This document shows, one piece after another, positions 12,592-27,176 of a stretch of 64,000 nt of DNA; the stretch's first letter is position 1; the number at the start of each line of letters is the position of its first letter. The stretch covers positions 5,901,971 through 5,965,970 of the forward strand of contig OX345647.1 of the NCBI GenBank assembly GCA_947044365.1. The letters are read 5' to 3'. The translations under genes and the position numbers were made by a program. Origin of the DNA: Petrosia ficiformis (taxonomy: Eukaryota; Porifera; Demospongiae; Haplosclerida; Petrosiidae). Below the pieces are notes generated by a model that worked only from the letters and a program-made list of their open reading frames with translations, was not told the DNA's origin and did not search any database.

Positions 12592-13092
12592 CTAAACAGT
12601 AGAGGTTTGTACAGCAGCTTCTGTAATTTCTTCTTCCTTTTTAACAACACCAAATACCTCCAACCCCATTGTATCAGAGGGAAGTACTGTTATTTCTGGC
12701 TCTTTTCTCTCATCTTCAGGGATATAATGAGCCTCCTCTATACCAGGATTAACAACTGATATATCATCAGTATTTAAAGGTAGATACTTATCAGCATCTT
12801 CTGGTAACTAAAATTATAAGAATTGTTACACAAATCATATATACAGTACTACAGTATAGTTACCTCCCAATATGTGTCATCATCAAACAACTCATCATCA
12901 TCAATGGGTTTACAATGTCGTATACATGTACAACGAACAATTGCTCCTGTACATACATACATACATACACACATACATACATACATACATACATACATAC
13001 ATACATACATACATACATACATACATACATACCGTACATAGTTACATTACATACATACTGTACATACATATATTCATACATACTGTACATAG

Positions 13093-13123
<31 letters not shown>

Positions 13124-13174
13124 CATACATACATACATAGTTACATACATACATACATACAAACATACATAGTA

Positions 13175-13205
<31 letters not shown>

Positions 13206-13746
13206 CATACATACATACATAGTTACATACATAGTATTACATACATACATACATACATAATTACATACATACTCCTTGTGCACATTTGTAGGAGATACAC
13301 AGACAGGTACACAACATACACGCACTAATACATTTAACATGTACTGCGTATAGTATACAGACTATACCTGAGATCAATCCACCAATAATTGCAATCATTA
13401 ATGTAGATGCTAAGAGTGCAAGTTGAAATCCTGCTTGATGACCAGCACCTCTTCCATCTCCTGTTTCAATTCCCAGTAGCAGCTCTTCATCAGAGAGGTT
13501 ATCAGTAGGAGCTCGAGCTGGAAATACTAGGAAGAGGCTAAGGAGAAAAGGAGGAGGATATGAAATGCATTAACCTTTTAACACTGTTCAGTACCTTGAG
13601 CCATAATTGACTCTATTTTTATCTTCCCCAGATGATGCAACACCGGCAGCTACAACAGAAGCAATAGCAGACAACAAACCTGGAATACCATGGAGGTTAT
13701 GTACACCGCATGTGTCTTGTAAGAAAAACCATTTCTCAATCTTTGG
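12592..13746 (-). CDS. Rh-type ammonium transporter, 3' exons only (truncated by assembly gap)
   Basis: Four C-terminal exons of the Rh gene (13746-13595, 13537-13368, 12946-12864, 12807-12592), identical to those at 24500-23346. The sequence stops at 13800, inside the next intron, where the run of N begins, so the five N-terminal exons are absent. Most likely the contig end of the same gene described in full at 23346-27176, and not a second locus. Confidence 0.85.
12947..13275. repeat. ATAC microsatellite in an Rh intron
   Basis: Over 300 bp of (ATAC)n with AGTTAC interruptions. Identical at 23701-24029. Overlapping open frames on both strands are spurious. Confidence 0.9.
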
Positions 13747-13800
13747 CTAAAGCAGATGGGAAGATATCATTAAACAATATATTATAATGTTAATTACTTA

Positions 13801-14000
13801 NNNNNNNNNNNNNNNNNNNNNNNNNNNNNNNNNNNNNNNNNNNNNNNNNNNNNNNNNNNNNNNNNNNNNNNNNNNNNNNNNNNNNNNNNNNNNNNNNNNN
13901 NNNNNNNNNNNNNNNNNNNNNNNNNNNNNNNNNNNNNNNNNNNNNNNNNNNNNNNNNNNNNNNNNNNNNNNNNNNNNNNNNNNNNNNNNNNNNNNNNNNN
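13801..14000. other. Assembly gap of exactly 200 N
   Basis: A run of 200 N. Sequence left of it (ending at 13800) matches sequence ending at 24554; sequence right of it (starting at 14001) matches sequence starting at 3243. It marks a scaffold join between two overlapping contigs. Confidence 0.99.
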
Positions 14001-14190
14001 AGCAGGATTTCAAGTTGGAGAACTCAGAGCTGTTCCTGGTATCGTAGAACTATCCCGATCAACTACTACTGGTGTTTCGAACTACAGTATTAGTAGTCCA
14101 TCTAGAATGCGTTGGTCATCACAGCATCCTAGTTCACTGAGAAGAGTTGCTAGTGTTAACGATACAAATATCTATAAAAGTAGAACATAA
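14001..14190 (+). CDS. C-terminal fragment of the PP2C-like gene (duplicate)
   Basis: Coding sequence for the last about 62 residues and stop, identical to 3243-3432, starting directly at the gap. It has no start, no PP2C core and no upstream exons. Best explained as the left end of an overlapping contig, not a pseudogene. Confidence 0.85.
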
Positions 14191-14326
14191 TAAATTATTA
14201 ATGTATTTTGAGTTGGTGTATCACTGGTTGCTATGGTTACTATGTGTGTGCATGTGTGTGTGTGTTGTATTTGGATAATTAATGACACATTTTTACATGA
14301 AAAAAATTAAGTGTTTTATAAATCAA

Positions 14327-16232
14327 TTATTTTGGTAAATAATTATTAATTAATGGTGGGTGTGAACCAGCAACACTCTTTACTACTCCTGGAGTTAATT
14401 GTTCCTCTGTTGTTGTTACTGCTGAGGATAAGTATTTTGTATCAATATGAGGTGTTGAAATATAATGACATGTAAACCATACTACACACACATACATAAC
14501 TACATACATGTATTTATCACACATTGCATGACAGTGTCATATAATTATGATAAATACTGTTATATACACACATATGTACATTCACATGTACGTATACTGT
14601 ATAAACACATAATTATATATGTACATATGTTGTATATATATGTAGATTCACATATACTGTATACACACATGCTTACGTATAATGTACATACACATGTACA
14701 TCTGTACATAAACATATACATGTACATATACACATGTACGTATATCTGTACATACACAAATACATGTACATATACACATGTACGTATATCTGTACATACA
14801 CATATACATGTACGTATACACATGTTTCATATACATATACCCATGTACATGTACATATATACATGTACATATACATGGGTATATATATATACATACCATT
14901 TTTTGTTGATTCTTCAGTATTAGGAACTCCTAAATTAGTAGGTGTGGCAGATACAGAGAGAGGTGAAGCCACTTTTAATCCATGTAATGATTTTGTCATT
15001 GGACCTCGAAATAGAACCTTGAAAGAAATTCAATGACTCATTTTAATTTTCTTATTTATACATACCTTTTGTTGATCCTGTTGATTGACTAAAGATCTCA
15101 ATACAGGTCGATCTAATAATCCATCACTAGATGGAGTACTACTGAATCTGGGCTATATTAATAATTATGATAGCATGTACGTACATGTATACACATATAT
15201 ACACACGTATGTACATACATACACACATATTACATACATACATACATACATGTAATATACACATGCATACACACATACACATTATAGTTAGTGAGACTGA
15301 AAAATTGTAATTTATACTTAATTATTCTATTTAATGCCCACTATGTCCTCCATACTTACTTGATAAATTCCAGTTGTAGTTACTCCTCCAGTTAATCTAT
15401 TTGATAAACGAGAGGCTTGTATTGTGGATGGTGTTTCTATAGCGTGTTGACGTGGGAGAGACCCTCTTGATAACATCTGTTCATTTACTTGTTTATTAAG
15501 CCAGGTAACGACTAGAAAATAATGGATTTAGTACATCACCTTGTATAGTATATTACAGGATATTTTTGACGTTTTAACACATAAACACACAATAACATCA
15601 CATCATTAACTCATGATATGACATAATATCATACAATAACACAGAATTTTGATGTGGTAAACTAATAACCTCTTTATTGAACTACTTCGGAAATGTGTAA
15701 ATCATGTGACCATTAAACTCAATCAACCAATCAAATACCATTGACACACGTGACCAATGTCTGAAACCAATGAACTACTTCATAATATCATGTGACCAAC
15801 TTCAGTAATTAGATCTCATTAACATTTATTGCTTTTGTAGTTGTTGATATTATCAATGATATGGTTAAAGAGGCTAATGATGAACGATCTCTCTATATAC
15901 TACAAATATATTCTTGATCTTCTCACAACATGATTACCATTTTCACTTGTTTTTAAAGCCTCTTTTGTTTCTAGTAACTCATCTTGAAGTTGTTTCAATT
16001 CTTTGCTTATATTTTTAATGTCCTCATCTTTTCTTTTTATATCATCATGAAGAGAAGACGCTTCACTAATATGTTTGCTGCACTCAATATCCTATAGTAT
16101 AGTATATTAACTAATATCTTTACATAAATCCATCCATCCGTCCATCTGTTCTGTCCATTCTTCATCCATCCATTCATCAATCAATCTATCTGTCTGTCTA
16201 TCTATCTGTCTATCTATCTATTAGTCTGTCTG

Positions 16233-16297
<65 letters not shown>

Positions 16298-19200
16298 TCT
16301 TCTATCCACACCTTCTCATGTAATAGTTTTTCTTGTTGCGTAGTTACCATATTACGTAACTTCAACTAAAATAAAAAAAACAACACATTTCAAATGAATG
16401 GATGACATCACAACAAAAGAGACACACCTTGGACTTTAACCCTTTAATATCCGACTGGAGTTTCATAATAATTTCATTTCCCTGACAATATAGACAAAAC
16501 ACATCATGTGTCATACATGTACATACATGTACATACGTGTACATACATACATACATACATACGTACATACATACATACATACTTATATATAAATATTGAA
16601 TATAAAATAACCTTGATTACTTCTTGTGATGTCTGTTTATAAGCTGTGTCTAATTTAACAGTTTGACGGTGTTTTTGTTCTAGTTGTATCTCTAATGTGT
16701 GCTATTAGAAACAGGATGAATTACATACGAACATGAAGACACAACTAACTAATGTATTATGATGATGTAAAAATAATTGGATAGATAGATAGATAAATAG
16801 ATAGATATATTGATAGATAGATAGATTGATAGATAAATAGATAGATAGATACACATGTAGATTGATAGATAGATAGATAAATAGATAGATAGATTGATAG
16901 ATAGATACATAGATAGATAGATAGATACATAGATAGATATGTTGATAGATAGATAGATAAATAGATAGATAAATAGATAGATAGATAGATATATTGATAG
17001 ATAGATAGATTGATAGATAAATAGATAGATACATAGATAGATTGATAGATAGATAGATAAATAGATAGATAGATAGATAGATAGATTACTTTGTTTTCAT
17101 TGGCTGTTTCCAGTAACTCAGTTGTTCGTTGAATAACCTGTTTAATTAGATCACATGATCAAATTACTAGAACTACGAGATAGATTACTAGATTTAATGG
17201 TTAGATTACTAGATTTAACAGTTAGATTACTAGATCAAACCTGTTCTTTATCTCTAACTTCCTGTTGTAAAACAGCTACTTTAGTACTCAATTGGTTCAC
17301 AATCTTATCTTGTTCATGTTTTCCAGAATCAAGTGAACAGTTCTCTTTCCTCAAACGATTGAGTTCTTCATGAGTCGTTCTTAACTCCTATCAAAAATGT
17401 CACATGACATTTGTCGTTGTTATGGTGATGAAATTTTCCATACCTCTTCAGAACCTCTCAATTTAGCTTTCAGCTCTCTGATAGCAGCTTCTGAACGATA
17501 TTTGTGATCTGTTAGATCCTAAAAAAGAAAGTTTTGAATATTCTGTTACATCCAAATTGTCCAATCCATTTATCTATCTACATGTATCTCTCTACCTATC
17601 CATCCCTCCATTCATTCATCCATCCATCCATCCATCCATCTATCCATCCATTCATCCATCCATCCATCCATCCATCCATTCATCTTTCCATCCATCCATC
17701 CATTCATCTTTCCATTCATCCATCAATCCATTCACCCATTCCATCCATCCATCCATTTATCAATCTTTCATCTATTCATATGACTGGGTGTTAATTACTT
17801 TAAACACAGTTTTGGCCTAACCTTACAAGCTATGTCTAAATCTTTTATTTGTTTTTCCAAACTCACGATCTAACAGTATAGAACAATGTATTAGTGGGTG
17901 AGTGATACTGTGAGAAACAATTCACCTTCTTCTGATAACTAGTCTCTAACTCTTCTTTACACTTCTCTAACTTATGTTGTAATTCTATTTGAATCTTATA
18001 AATAATTATAATTATATATATATACAAGATACATACATTCTAACATCTATATACCAATATAAATACATTATACATACATTAGTACATAATTACATATATA
18101 CATAGTATTACATACATGTATATACATGTACATACATATATGTACAGTACCACATACTGTTACACATACATTAGTATTTAGTTACATAAATACAATCATA
18201 CATACACATATACATACATGTACATACACACATACATGTACATACATACAAACATTACATACATACATACAACTGTATAACTTCACAATACATACATACT
18301 TGCATAGCTCTTTCTTTTTCAGTATTTATTAAAGCTGAATGTTTGTTATTTAGTGTGGTAATCTGAACATTCCAATCCGTTTTTAGTTTCTCTAGTTCTT
18401 TGTTACGATTATCAAGAGCCTACCATATATGGAAGTGATAAGATATGAATCAGTGTTATAATATCAGTACCTCCTCAGCATGTGCTAACTGAGCTGTGAG
18501 ATCTGATTTAGTTCTAGAAAGATTATCCATTAGAACTATATTGTGTTCCTGGAATAGATAATAATTTCACAGATCACATCAAAGAACAGATAATAATCAC
18601 TTAAGCCAAGTGGTATATTGTACCTTCAGACTCAACAAGCTTTCTGCCAAATATTTCTTAAGATATGTATCACTAGCTGGTACTAGTCTCAGATCAAGAT
18701 GTGTCAGGTGTCTAAAAGGATTTGTCTCAATAATCTTCAGAGACGAGAAACTTTTGTCTCCATTCAAAACCAAATATAACTGAAACCTTCAATTAAGAAG
18801 AGAGATAATTAAACACGTACATGTATTTGTATATACATTTTCAATGTCACAATTGATGAGCGTGTATATTTACTAAATACATTAATTTTATTCTATTTAC
18901 AAAATATTGTGTTCAAGTTTAGGTGTTCATTCAATTGTTTACATGAAATATATACATCATTTAATATAGCAGTGTTAATGTTGGGTGTATATAACACATA
19001 ACTTATAAATTATGTTTATATGAAATACATCAGCAGTGTTAATGTTGGGTGTACCACATAACTTATGTGTTTATAGTCTAAATAGTATTTATTATTACAT
19101 TTTATCATTTTAGAATGAATAGGTGAGTAATTACAATAACACACAATTAAATGGATTAATTAACTAATCCATTATATATAATTACATACAATTAAAAGAT

Positions 19201-19785
19201 ATATACATATACACAATTATCTTACTTTGGTACTTCTTTCTCAGTCTCTGATAGACACAACTCTAGAAGGTCAATGAGTTTCTGAGGAAAAGCCGAGAAG
19301 TCAACGAGAAGACCTTGTTGAGTTTTCAAACTATATAAAGAGAATTACATCATATAATAATTAACACAGACCAGCGAGATTAATTATTATATGTAATAGT
19401 GTATTTACTGCTGGAAATCTTCTTCTCCAATTGTTAATGAATAAAGAAAGAATGGGTCTGTTTCATCTGTCAGTCTTATCACTAATTCCTGTATATATCA
19501 TGTATACATGTGATCAGTTCAGATAAGAAATAATTATATATATATATAATATATAAACCTTTTTATGTACAGGTGTGTTGGAAATATTCAAGAGGACACA
19601 CACATCTATTGATGTTTGCCTGTTTTAAGTTAACATGTAATGATGATAATACATATATGTGTTTTTTAACGAAGAACACACCTCTCCTCTCTATCAGCTT
19701 TTCTTATACATATGGAGACTTTCTTGTTGAATAGTTCTTCCATGCTTACAAATTTACCGCCAAATTGTTTCTCACGTGATCTCAT
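14327..19785 (-). CDS. SASS6: SAS-6 (second copy in assembly)
   Basis: Complete duplicate of the SAS-6 gene at 3569-9031. It has the same 20 exons shifted by 10754 (10758 for the last five or so) and an identical protein. The only difference seen is one TATC unit in an intron. Probably the same locus represented twice. Confidence 0.93.
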
Positions 19786-19955
19786 TTATGCCGTGCGCGT
19801 AAGCCGTACGCGTAGGGCGTATATAAATGAATGAATCCGGCCGCTAGGAACAAAAAGGCCTGTTTTGCAAAGCAGACCAGTAAGAGTGCAAGAAGGCCTG
19901 CGGTGAAGAGTATAATAGTAATTAATCTGCAGTGTATTATTAGTCTGAAGTGATA

Positions 19956-22509
19956 ATGATGTGCTACTGCTCACTTGGGCTGTTGATATTGTGCATTACC
20001 ATTCAATGTAATGTGGGTTTAGGACAACAGAATGGAGATATTAGACTAATGAGTAGTATTTCAATAAATCAGGGAAGAGTGGAGGTATATCACTCTGGTA
20101 TTTGGGGAACAGTGTGTGACGATCAATTCGATATTAATGAGGCAAACGTTATTTGCAGGCAGTTAGGTTTTGAGAATGGTGCTGAAAAAGCAACCCACAG
20201 GGCATCTTTTGGACAAGGTACTGGACAGATATGGATGGATGGACTACAATGTACTGGAACAGAGGATGCATTATACAAGTGTAAATCTAATGGAATGGGT
20301 ATTCATGATTGTGCTCACCGGGAAGATGCAGGCGTTGTTTGTAAATTAAACATAAACGAGCCATCGTCTCATAAACTGTCGGATGTAAGACTTATTTGCC
20401 CTCCATCTTCTCGCAATCCTAATGGTAAATGCAACCCTTGTTTTGAAAGAAAAGGCTGTCCTAATTTGTCTGATCCAAATAATGTTCCTGGTGTGCAGGG
20501 AATTGTTCAAGTCAATATTGACAACAAATGGTACCCAATATCAAGTGAAGGATGGAGTTTAACTGAAGCAAAGGTTGTTTGTGGTCAGTTGGGATATCCT
20601 TATACATCACGTATACCACATTTAAGTGAAATTTGGCCAACAAGAAGGCATCATTTCTGCTACAATAACATTGCGTGTAATAATCCAGGTGCTGCCTTTA
20701 GACGAAGGCTGAGGAAAACAGTTCTTGATAATATTCAATGTGCTGGTAGTGAGTCAAATATAACTGAATGTTACTATAAAAGGGCAACTCTGCAACCCTC
20801 CAAAAATTTAAATGAAAATGTTGCCACAGTACAATGCATATATGATGAAGTGAAAAGTGATCAATGTATTGATGAGAATGACAATACAACAGAGGTTAGG
20901 GGACATATACATGTATACTTTGAAGCTGGATGGATGTGTGTGATTATGACTAGGGTGGTGTGGGTGGTTAAGTATGTAAAGACTAAATTATATACTTTGT
21001 ATTACATAAATAGATTGTTCGGCTCAGAGCAGGAGCTCTACCATGGATTGGAAGAGTTGAGGTGAGGAAAAATGGCAAATGGGGAACTATATGTGATATA
21101 GGATGGGATCTTAAAGATGCACATGTGGTATGTCGTAGTCTAGGATATGGATCTGCAAAGAAAGTTTTCTTTCGCTCTGTTTTTGGAAGGGGAATAGGAT
21201 ATGTCCATTATTCAAACGTCAGGTTAATAATTATTACTAACACATTGTGGATAGAATTATTTAATATTGTTGATGTACAGGTGTACTGGAAGTGAAACCT
21301 CCCTTGCTAATTGTCTGAGTACCGAACAGACAAAACTACAAGCTGAAGTAACTACATATTGCAATGCACACACTGGTGATGTGGGAGTGGAGTGCAATAT
21401 TCCACAAACATGTCATTCAAAAGAAGAAAGTGTGAGTTACAAAATTGCATTATATAACTATATTCATTGAACTACCATAATATGTAACTCATCATTCTTA
21501 TATCCAGAGTCGTGTTACCAATAACTCATTTGTAGAAGTCAAACACACTAATTCATGGGGAAGAGTATGTGCAGGTAGTATAGACACTAATGCTGCTTAC
21601 GTTGTATGCAAAGAAAACTTCAAGAATTTTGCAACAATTGTGAAGAAAAGCACTGATTCAACATATAGTGGTGTATATTACATTGGTGCTATTGATTGTA
21701 CAGGAGATGAACTGAGAATAGATGAGTGTAAGATTGCATTAAATGCACGTTCAAGCTGTCTAGATGGACTAATGGTTACTGTAGAATGTTCAAACAGTAA
21801 GTTACTATAATTTGATAGCAACAAATTATTATTGATTACTAAATTAATTTCATAGATCTCCCAGATCTTGTACCCGATGTAGAAAGATTTAAACAGTCTT
21901 TTCGATATTATCCATATGTGGATAGATTACCAATGTATTATCTAACCTGTGCTAAAGAGGAGAACTGCCTAGCAAGCAGTGCCAATAATAAACCCGCTGC
22001 ACACATCAGAACACTCCTCAGGTTTGATAGTTTGACAATGAACTTTGGAACAGCAGCTTTCTCTCCTAATCAACGAAGAGAAGAATGGGAATGGCATTCC
22101 TGTCATAACCATTTTCACTCATTTGAAAATTTTATTAGTTATGATGTATTAGATGTTAATGGTAACAAGGTGGCTGAAGGCCACAAGGCCAGCTTTTGCT
22201 TAGAGGACAGTTACTGTTCTCCTGGTGGATATTCGCAGTATCGTTGTTCTTCAGGAGTTCAAGGTATATCTGTTAATTGTGGTGATTTGTATGCGAGACA
22301 CTTAGACTGCCAATGGATAGATATCACTGGTTTGGAATCGGGTGAATATCTTGTCAGACAGATAGTCAATGCTGATAGACTCACATCAGAAACAGATTAT
22401 AAAAATAACGAGATAGAATGTCATATTGAAATCAAACAACAATACTACTTAACAGTTGGAGATTGTACACACTCAGGTATTATTATATACATGATGTTAT
22501 CAGAGATGT

Positions 22510-22544
<35 letters not shown>

Positions 22545-22657
22545 CACCTGAGGCAATGGAAAAATGAAAATGAGAGTTGCCTCAGGTGGGATTCGAACCC
22601 ACATGTACATGTACATATATATATATATATATATGTATATCTAGCAACATACACAAG

Positions 22658-22691
<34 letters not shown>

Positions 22692-22756
22692 GTATGAGAG
22701 AATTAGAAATGAAAGAGCTTGGAAAATCTGTTTTTAATTCTCTCCTCATAAATTAA
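19956..22756 (+). CDS. LOXL: SRCR/lysyl oxidase-like protein (second copy in assembly)
   Basis: Duplicate of 9202-12002 at a constant +10754 offset, with an identical translation and the same four SRCR domains, copper motif and cofactor Lys/Tyr. Exons 19956-20971, 21028-21222, 21281-21431, 21508-21796, 21856-22476, 22692-22756. It should be counted as one gene unless the duplication is proven. Confidence 0.9.
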
Positions 22757-23345
22757 TAACAGGTCTTATTGGAATAATTATCCAATAATATAAATTACCA
22801 TAATTATTAAAAGTTATATTTGGCAACAGTATAAGGGACAGGTTAGGTTTTAGCAAAGCTGACTATATAGTATAAATTAATTAATAATTATGAATACAAT
22901 TATTAATATAATTGTTAATAAACTATAACATGAATATACCTTATATGGTATAAATACAACAGATTAGCAAATTCCATTATTTATTTTACTTCTCATATTT
23001 CAGATCATTGAGGTTTTGAACACCGACACAAGAAAGGATTTTAATATTAATTATAATTTATTATGTAATTAATAATAATTATGTAATGTCCCTTTAATTT
23101 CGTATAATTATTTTATTAGTGGTATTAAGTAAATTATATTTTCTTTAGCTTTTGTGAAATGTTTTAATTAAGTCCCATAAATAATTTTAGTTTAATTCAA
23201 TTTTATAACTTCAAAAAATTATATTTTCCCAAAAAAAAAATTTAATCAACTATATATATAGTAAAAAAAAGGGAGAAAAAATCTAAATGCCTAGAATATT
23301 GAGTTTTGTCTCTTAAAGTCTAAACAGTAGAGGTTCTCTTAAAGT

Positions 23346-23846
23346 CTAAACAGTAGAGGTTTGTACAGCAGCTTCTGTAATTTCTTCTTCCTTTTTAACA
23401 ACACCAAATACCTCCAACCCCATTGTATCAGAGGGAAGTACTGTTATTTCTGGCTCTTTTCTCTCATCTTCAGGGATATAATGAGCCTCCTCTATACCAG
23501 GATTAACAACTGATATATCATCAGTATTTAAAGGTAGATACTTATCAGCATCTTCTGGTAACTAAAATTATAAGAATTGTTACACAAATCATATATACAG
23601 TACTACAGTATAGTTACCTCCCAATATGTGTCATCATCAAACAACTCATCATCATCAATGGGTTTACAATGTCGTATACATGTACAACGAACAATTGCTC
23701 CTGTACATACATACATACATACACACATACATACATACATACATACATACATACATACATACATACATACATACATACATACATACCGTACATAGTTACA
23801 TTACATACATACTGTACATACATATATTCATACATACTGTACATAG

Positions 23847-23877
<31 letters not shown>

Positions 23878-23928
23878 CATACATACATACATAGTTACAT
23901 ACATACATACATACAAACATACATAGTA

Positions 23929-23959
<31 letters not shown>

Positions 23960-26900
23960 CATACATACATACATAGTTACATACATAGTATTACATACAT
24001 ACATACATACATAATTACATACATACTCCTTGTGCACATTTGTAGGAGATACACAGACAGGTACACAACATACACGCACTAATACATTTAACATGTACTG
24101 CGTATAGTATACAGACTATACCTGAGATCAATCCACCAATAATTGCAATCATTAATGTAGATGCTAAGAGTGCAAGTTGAAATCCTGCTTGATGACCAGC
24201 ACCTCTTCCATCTCCTGTTTCAATTCCCAGTAGCAGCTCTTCATCAGAGAGGTTATCAGTAGGAGCTCGAGCTGGAAATACTAGGAAGAGGCTAAGGAGA
24301 AAAGGAGGAGGATATGAAATGCATTAACCTTTTAACACTGTTCAGTACCTTGAGCCATAATTGACTCTATTTTTATCTTCCCCAGATGATGCAACACCGG
24401 CAGCTACAACAGAAGCAATAGCAGACAACAAACCTGGAATACCATGGAGGTTATGTACACCGCATGTGTCTTGTAAGAAAAACCATTTCTCAATCTTTGG
24501 CTAAAGCAGATGGGAAGATATCATTAAACAATATATTATAATGTTAATTACTTACCGAGATATATTTATAGCCAAAAACAGATATGGCTCCAGCAACACA
24601 ACCTACAAATAATGCTGCCCATGGTCCAATTAACATATCTGCTATTGATCCAATAGCCACACCTCCAGCTAATGTAGCATTCTGTACATGAACCTAATGA
24701 ATGAATGGACTAATGGACGAATGAACTAATGGATGAATGAATGGACTAATGAATGAATGAGTGGGTGGACCAATGGATGGACAAATGAATGCACTAATGG
24801 ATGAATACACCAATGAATGCATGAATGAATGAATGAATGAATGTATGGACTAAAAATGGATTAATGGACTAATGATCAAAGTCACTCAATTGAAACTAAC
24901 AACATAATCAATACTACATACCACAATCACTCAAACAAAAGCCATACAGATTAATAATACAAGCAACATTAGGTAACTAATGACTATTAGAAATCCCCAG
25001 TGAAATGAGAAACTCCATTGCCATGGCAACTAGATGTAGTCTATTCTTCACAGATTCTATATAACAGAAAGCTAAACTTTGATTATGACCATTTATGTAA
25101 ACAGAGTGTGGGCAAGGAGTCTAAATGTGTTAAACCATATATGGAGTAGCCACTCCTTGGCTTTGCCTAGGAGGGGTTTATCATATACTTAAGAATCCAC
25201 AAGCCTCCATATATACACTTATCTAGTAATATAGTTACATCTAGTAATATAGTTACATCTAGTAATATAGTTATACACATATTCATTTACTATAATCTAG
25301 CAACCAATATAATAGTTATATACATGTACTCATTTACCATATCTAGTTTTCTATTTTTCCCATTCAATATCATACTGAATATAAATGTTGCAATAACAGA
25401 TCCAGTCATTGAGAAATAAGTGTTTATTATTGCCCTGTACTGTGCATTACCAGAAGCCAAAGCCCCATTGAAACTGGGCCAAAACAACCACAAAAACAAG
25501 CAACCTATAGAAATGATATTAATTATATTTATTATCTGAATGTTTGCTAATAATATTTGCATTCCTGTATAATTTAAAGGTGAGCAGTATTTAATCAATT
25601 ATAAAAATGTCTTTTGATTACTACAATCACTATGACTCTGGCTACAGTAAACATATACATAATAATTATGTTGATCATTGTATATTTCATGTTATAGGCA
25701 GTTGTATGCAGCTGTGCTATTTAATCAATTATCCATTCATCAATCCATATATCCATCCATTCATCATGCATATATGCATCAAATTAATCCATTCATCCAT
25801 TCATCCTCCATTCATCCATCCATCCATTCATTCATGCTCCATTCATTTATCCATCCATTCATCCATCCATTCATCTATCCATTCATCTATCCATCCATTC
25901 ATCCATCCATTCATCTATTCATTCATCTATCCATCCATTCATTCATCCATTCATCCTCCATTCATCCATCCATCCATTCATCTATCCAAACCTATCATTG
26001 CAAATATATCTGAGTGATATACATTAGAATTTCTGTCATTATCAGTTGCCTTTCTACGATACAACATCAGAGAACAAGCCAGTCCAAAATAAGCTCCAAA
26101 CGTATGAATCAACATAGATCCACCTACATCAGCAGCTTTAAATACGTACACATTCAGAGCATCATTAGCAGCATAAAATATTAGTTCAAAAAAAGCTATT
26201 CCAAACATTTGGAATGGACTGGCTTTACCAAGTACAGCACCAAATGTGATTAGAACAGCAGCTGCAGCAAAATCTGTAGTTACAAGACTGTCAAAAGAAT
26301 GGAGTCAAAACTGAAACTTTAACAATCGTTTACTTCTTTTCTCAAAATACAAACATACGTACATACATACATACACACATACATACATAATTATATACAT
26401 ACATGCATGCATACTACATACACAAACATCCTAAATAAATTATGTAGTAAAGTTTAAATTCAGTTTTGATACAAAAGGTATTATGTATGTAGGAGTGACT
26501 AACCTCTCTAGGCTGACAAATATTTCATATCGATCAGCATTATCCTGAGCTTGTCCAATAAAACTAAACAATCCCAGTGTAATGGTTGACCACTGGATAG
26601 CAAATGCAGCTAGCATCATGTTGAATCCAACACTGGAGAAACCATAACGACGAAGAAACGTCATGAGAAATCCAAAGCCAACAAATATCATGACATGAAT
26701 ATCTTGAAAAACTATGTGTAATAAAAGAATTATTAGTAATAGAAACTAATCAGTATATATAATTATATATATATATATATATATACATTAATACCATGTT
26801 TATTATTTTAAGTCTTATATTTAAAAAAACTTATTCATACTTTTATATAATATAATATATATATATTATATATATATATATAAGGGGTTGTAAGTGGTTG

Positions 26901-27176
26901 ATGTGCTAGCAACATCCTCTACTTACATGGATAGACTTTAGTTGTTGATCTTGTTGAATCCAACTGCAACAAGTAATCTTCAGGAATGCCTGTTTCATTT
27001 GCCAGCTCTTCTGCGACATCTAGCTCGTGTCCTGGTTGACCTCCAACGTCATATTCCACAAGCAAACCAAATAGAACAATACAGACTATCTCAAAAGAGA
27101 ACAGACAGCCTGGAAAGAGAAGCTTTTGAAGTTGTAGTTTAGTAAGAGCCATCTTCAACGACTTCAAACACTTCAT
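23346..27176 (-). CDS. Rh-type (rhesus glycoprotein) ammonium/ammonia transporter, complete
   Basis: A membrane channel for NH3/NH4+. Nine exons in phase give 559 residues: 27176-26927, 26711-26504, 26287-25992, 25504-25338, 24693-24556, 24500-24349, 24291-24122, 23700-23618, 23561-23346. Rh hallmarks: [35 protein letters not shown] (first pore His), [25 protein letters not shown], and [13 protein letters not shown] (second pore His). The cytosolic tail is long, acidic and hydrophilic, with a Cys-rich patch (CTCIRHC). An alternative start at 27152 (MALTKLQ) is possible. Ends in Ser-Thr-Val, which fits a class I PDZ ligand. Exon 5 is missing from the truncated copy at 12592-13746. Closest to animal RhA/B/C-type glycoproteins; the exact paralog is unresolved. 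Confidence 0.94.
24694..24855. repeat. GAATGGACTAATG-type tandem repeat in an Rh intron
   Basis: Degenerate units of ATGAATGGACTA with GAAT slippage runs. No coding signal. Unique to the right-hand contig, since it lies beyond the duplicated part. Confidence 0.75.
25730..25988. repeat. CATC/CATT microsatellite in an Rh intron
   Basis: Tandem ATTCATCC units for about 260 bp between Rh exons 3 and 4. The long His/Ser/Pro/Ile frames are spurious. Confidence 0.9.

Larger units (their letters stand above)
14001..24554 (+). repeat. 10.55-kb near-identical direct duplicate of 3243-13800
   Basis: Every feature of 3243-13800 recurs at +10758 (left part) or +10754 (right of about 5,475). The 4-bp shift is one unit of a TATC microsatellite. 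Predicted proteins are identical. The duplicate begins in mid-exon of the PP2C-like gene and its twin ends in mid-intron of Rh, at contig ends, not at biological boundaries. Confidence 0.97.

Noticed and set aside
3243..24554. True tandem gene duplication giving two SAS-6 and two LOXL genes
   Set aside because: Near-perfect identity through microsatellites, boundaries at contig ends and an exact 200-N gap make an unmerged overlap far more likely. Not fully excluded without reads.
25607..26017. A 136-residue His/Ser/Ile-rich protein
   Set aside because: Translation of a CATC/CATT microsatellite within an Rh intron.
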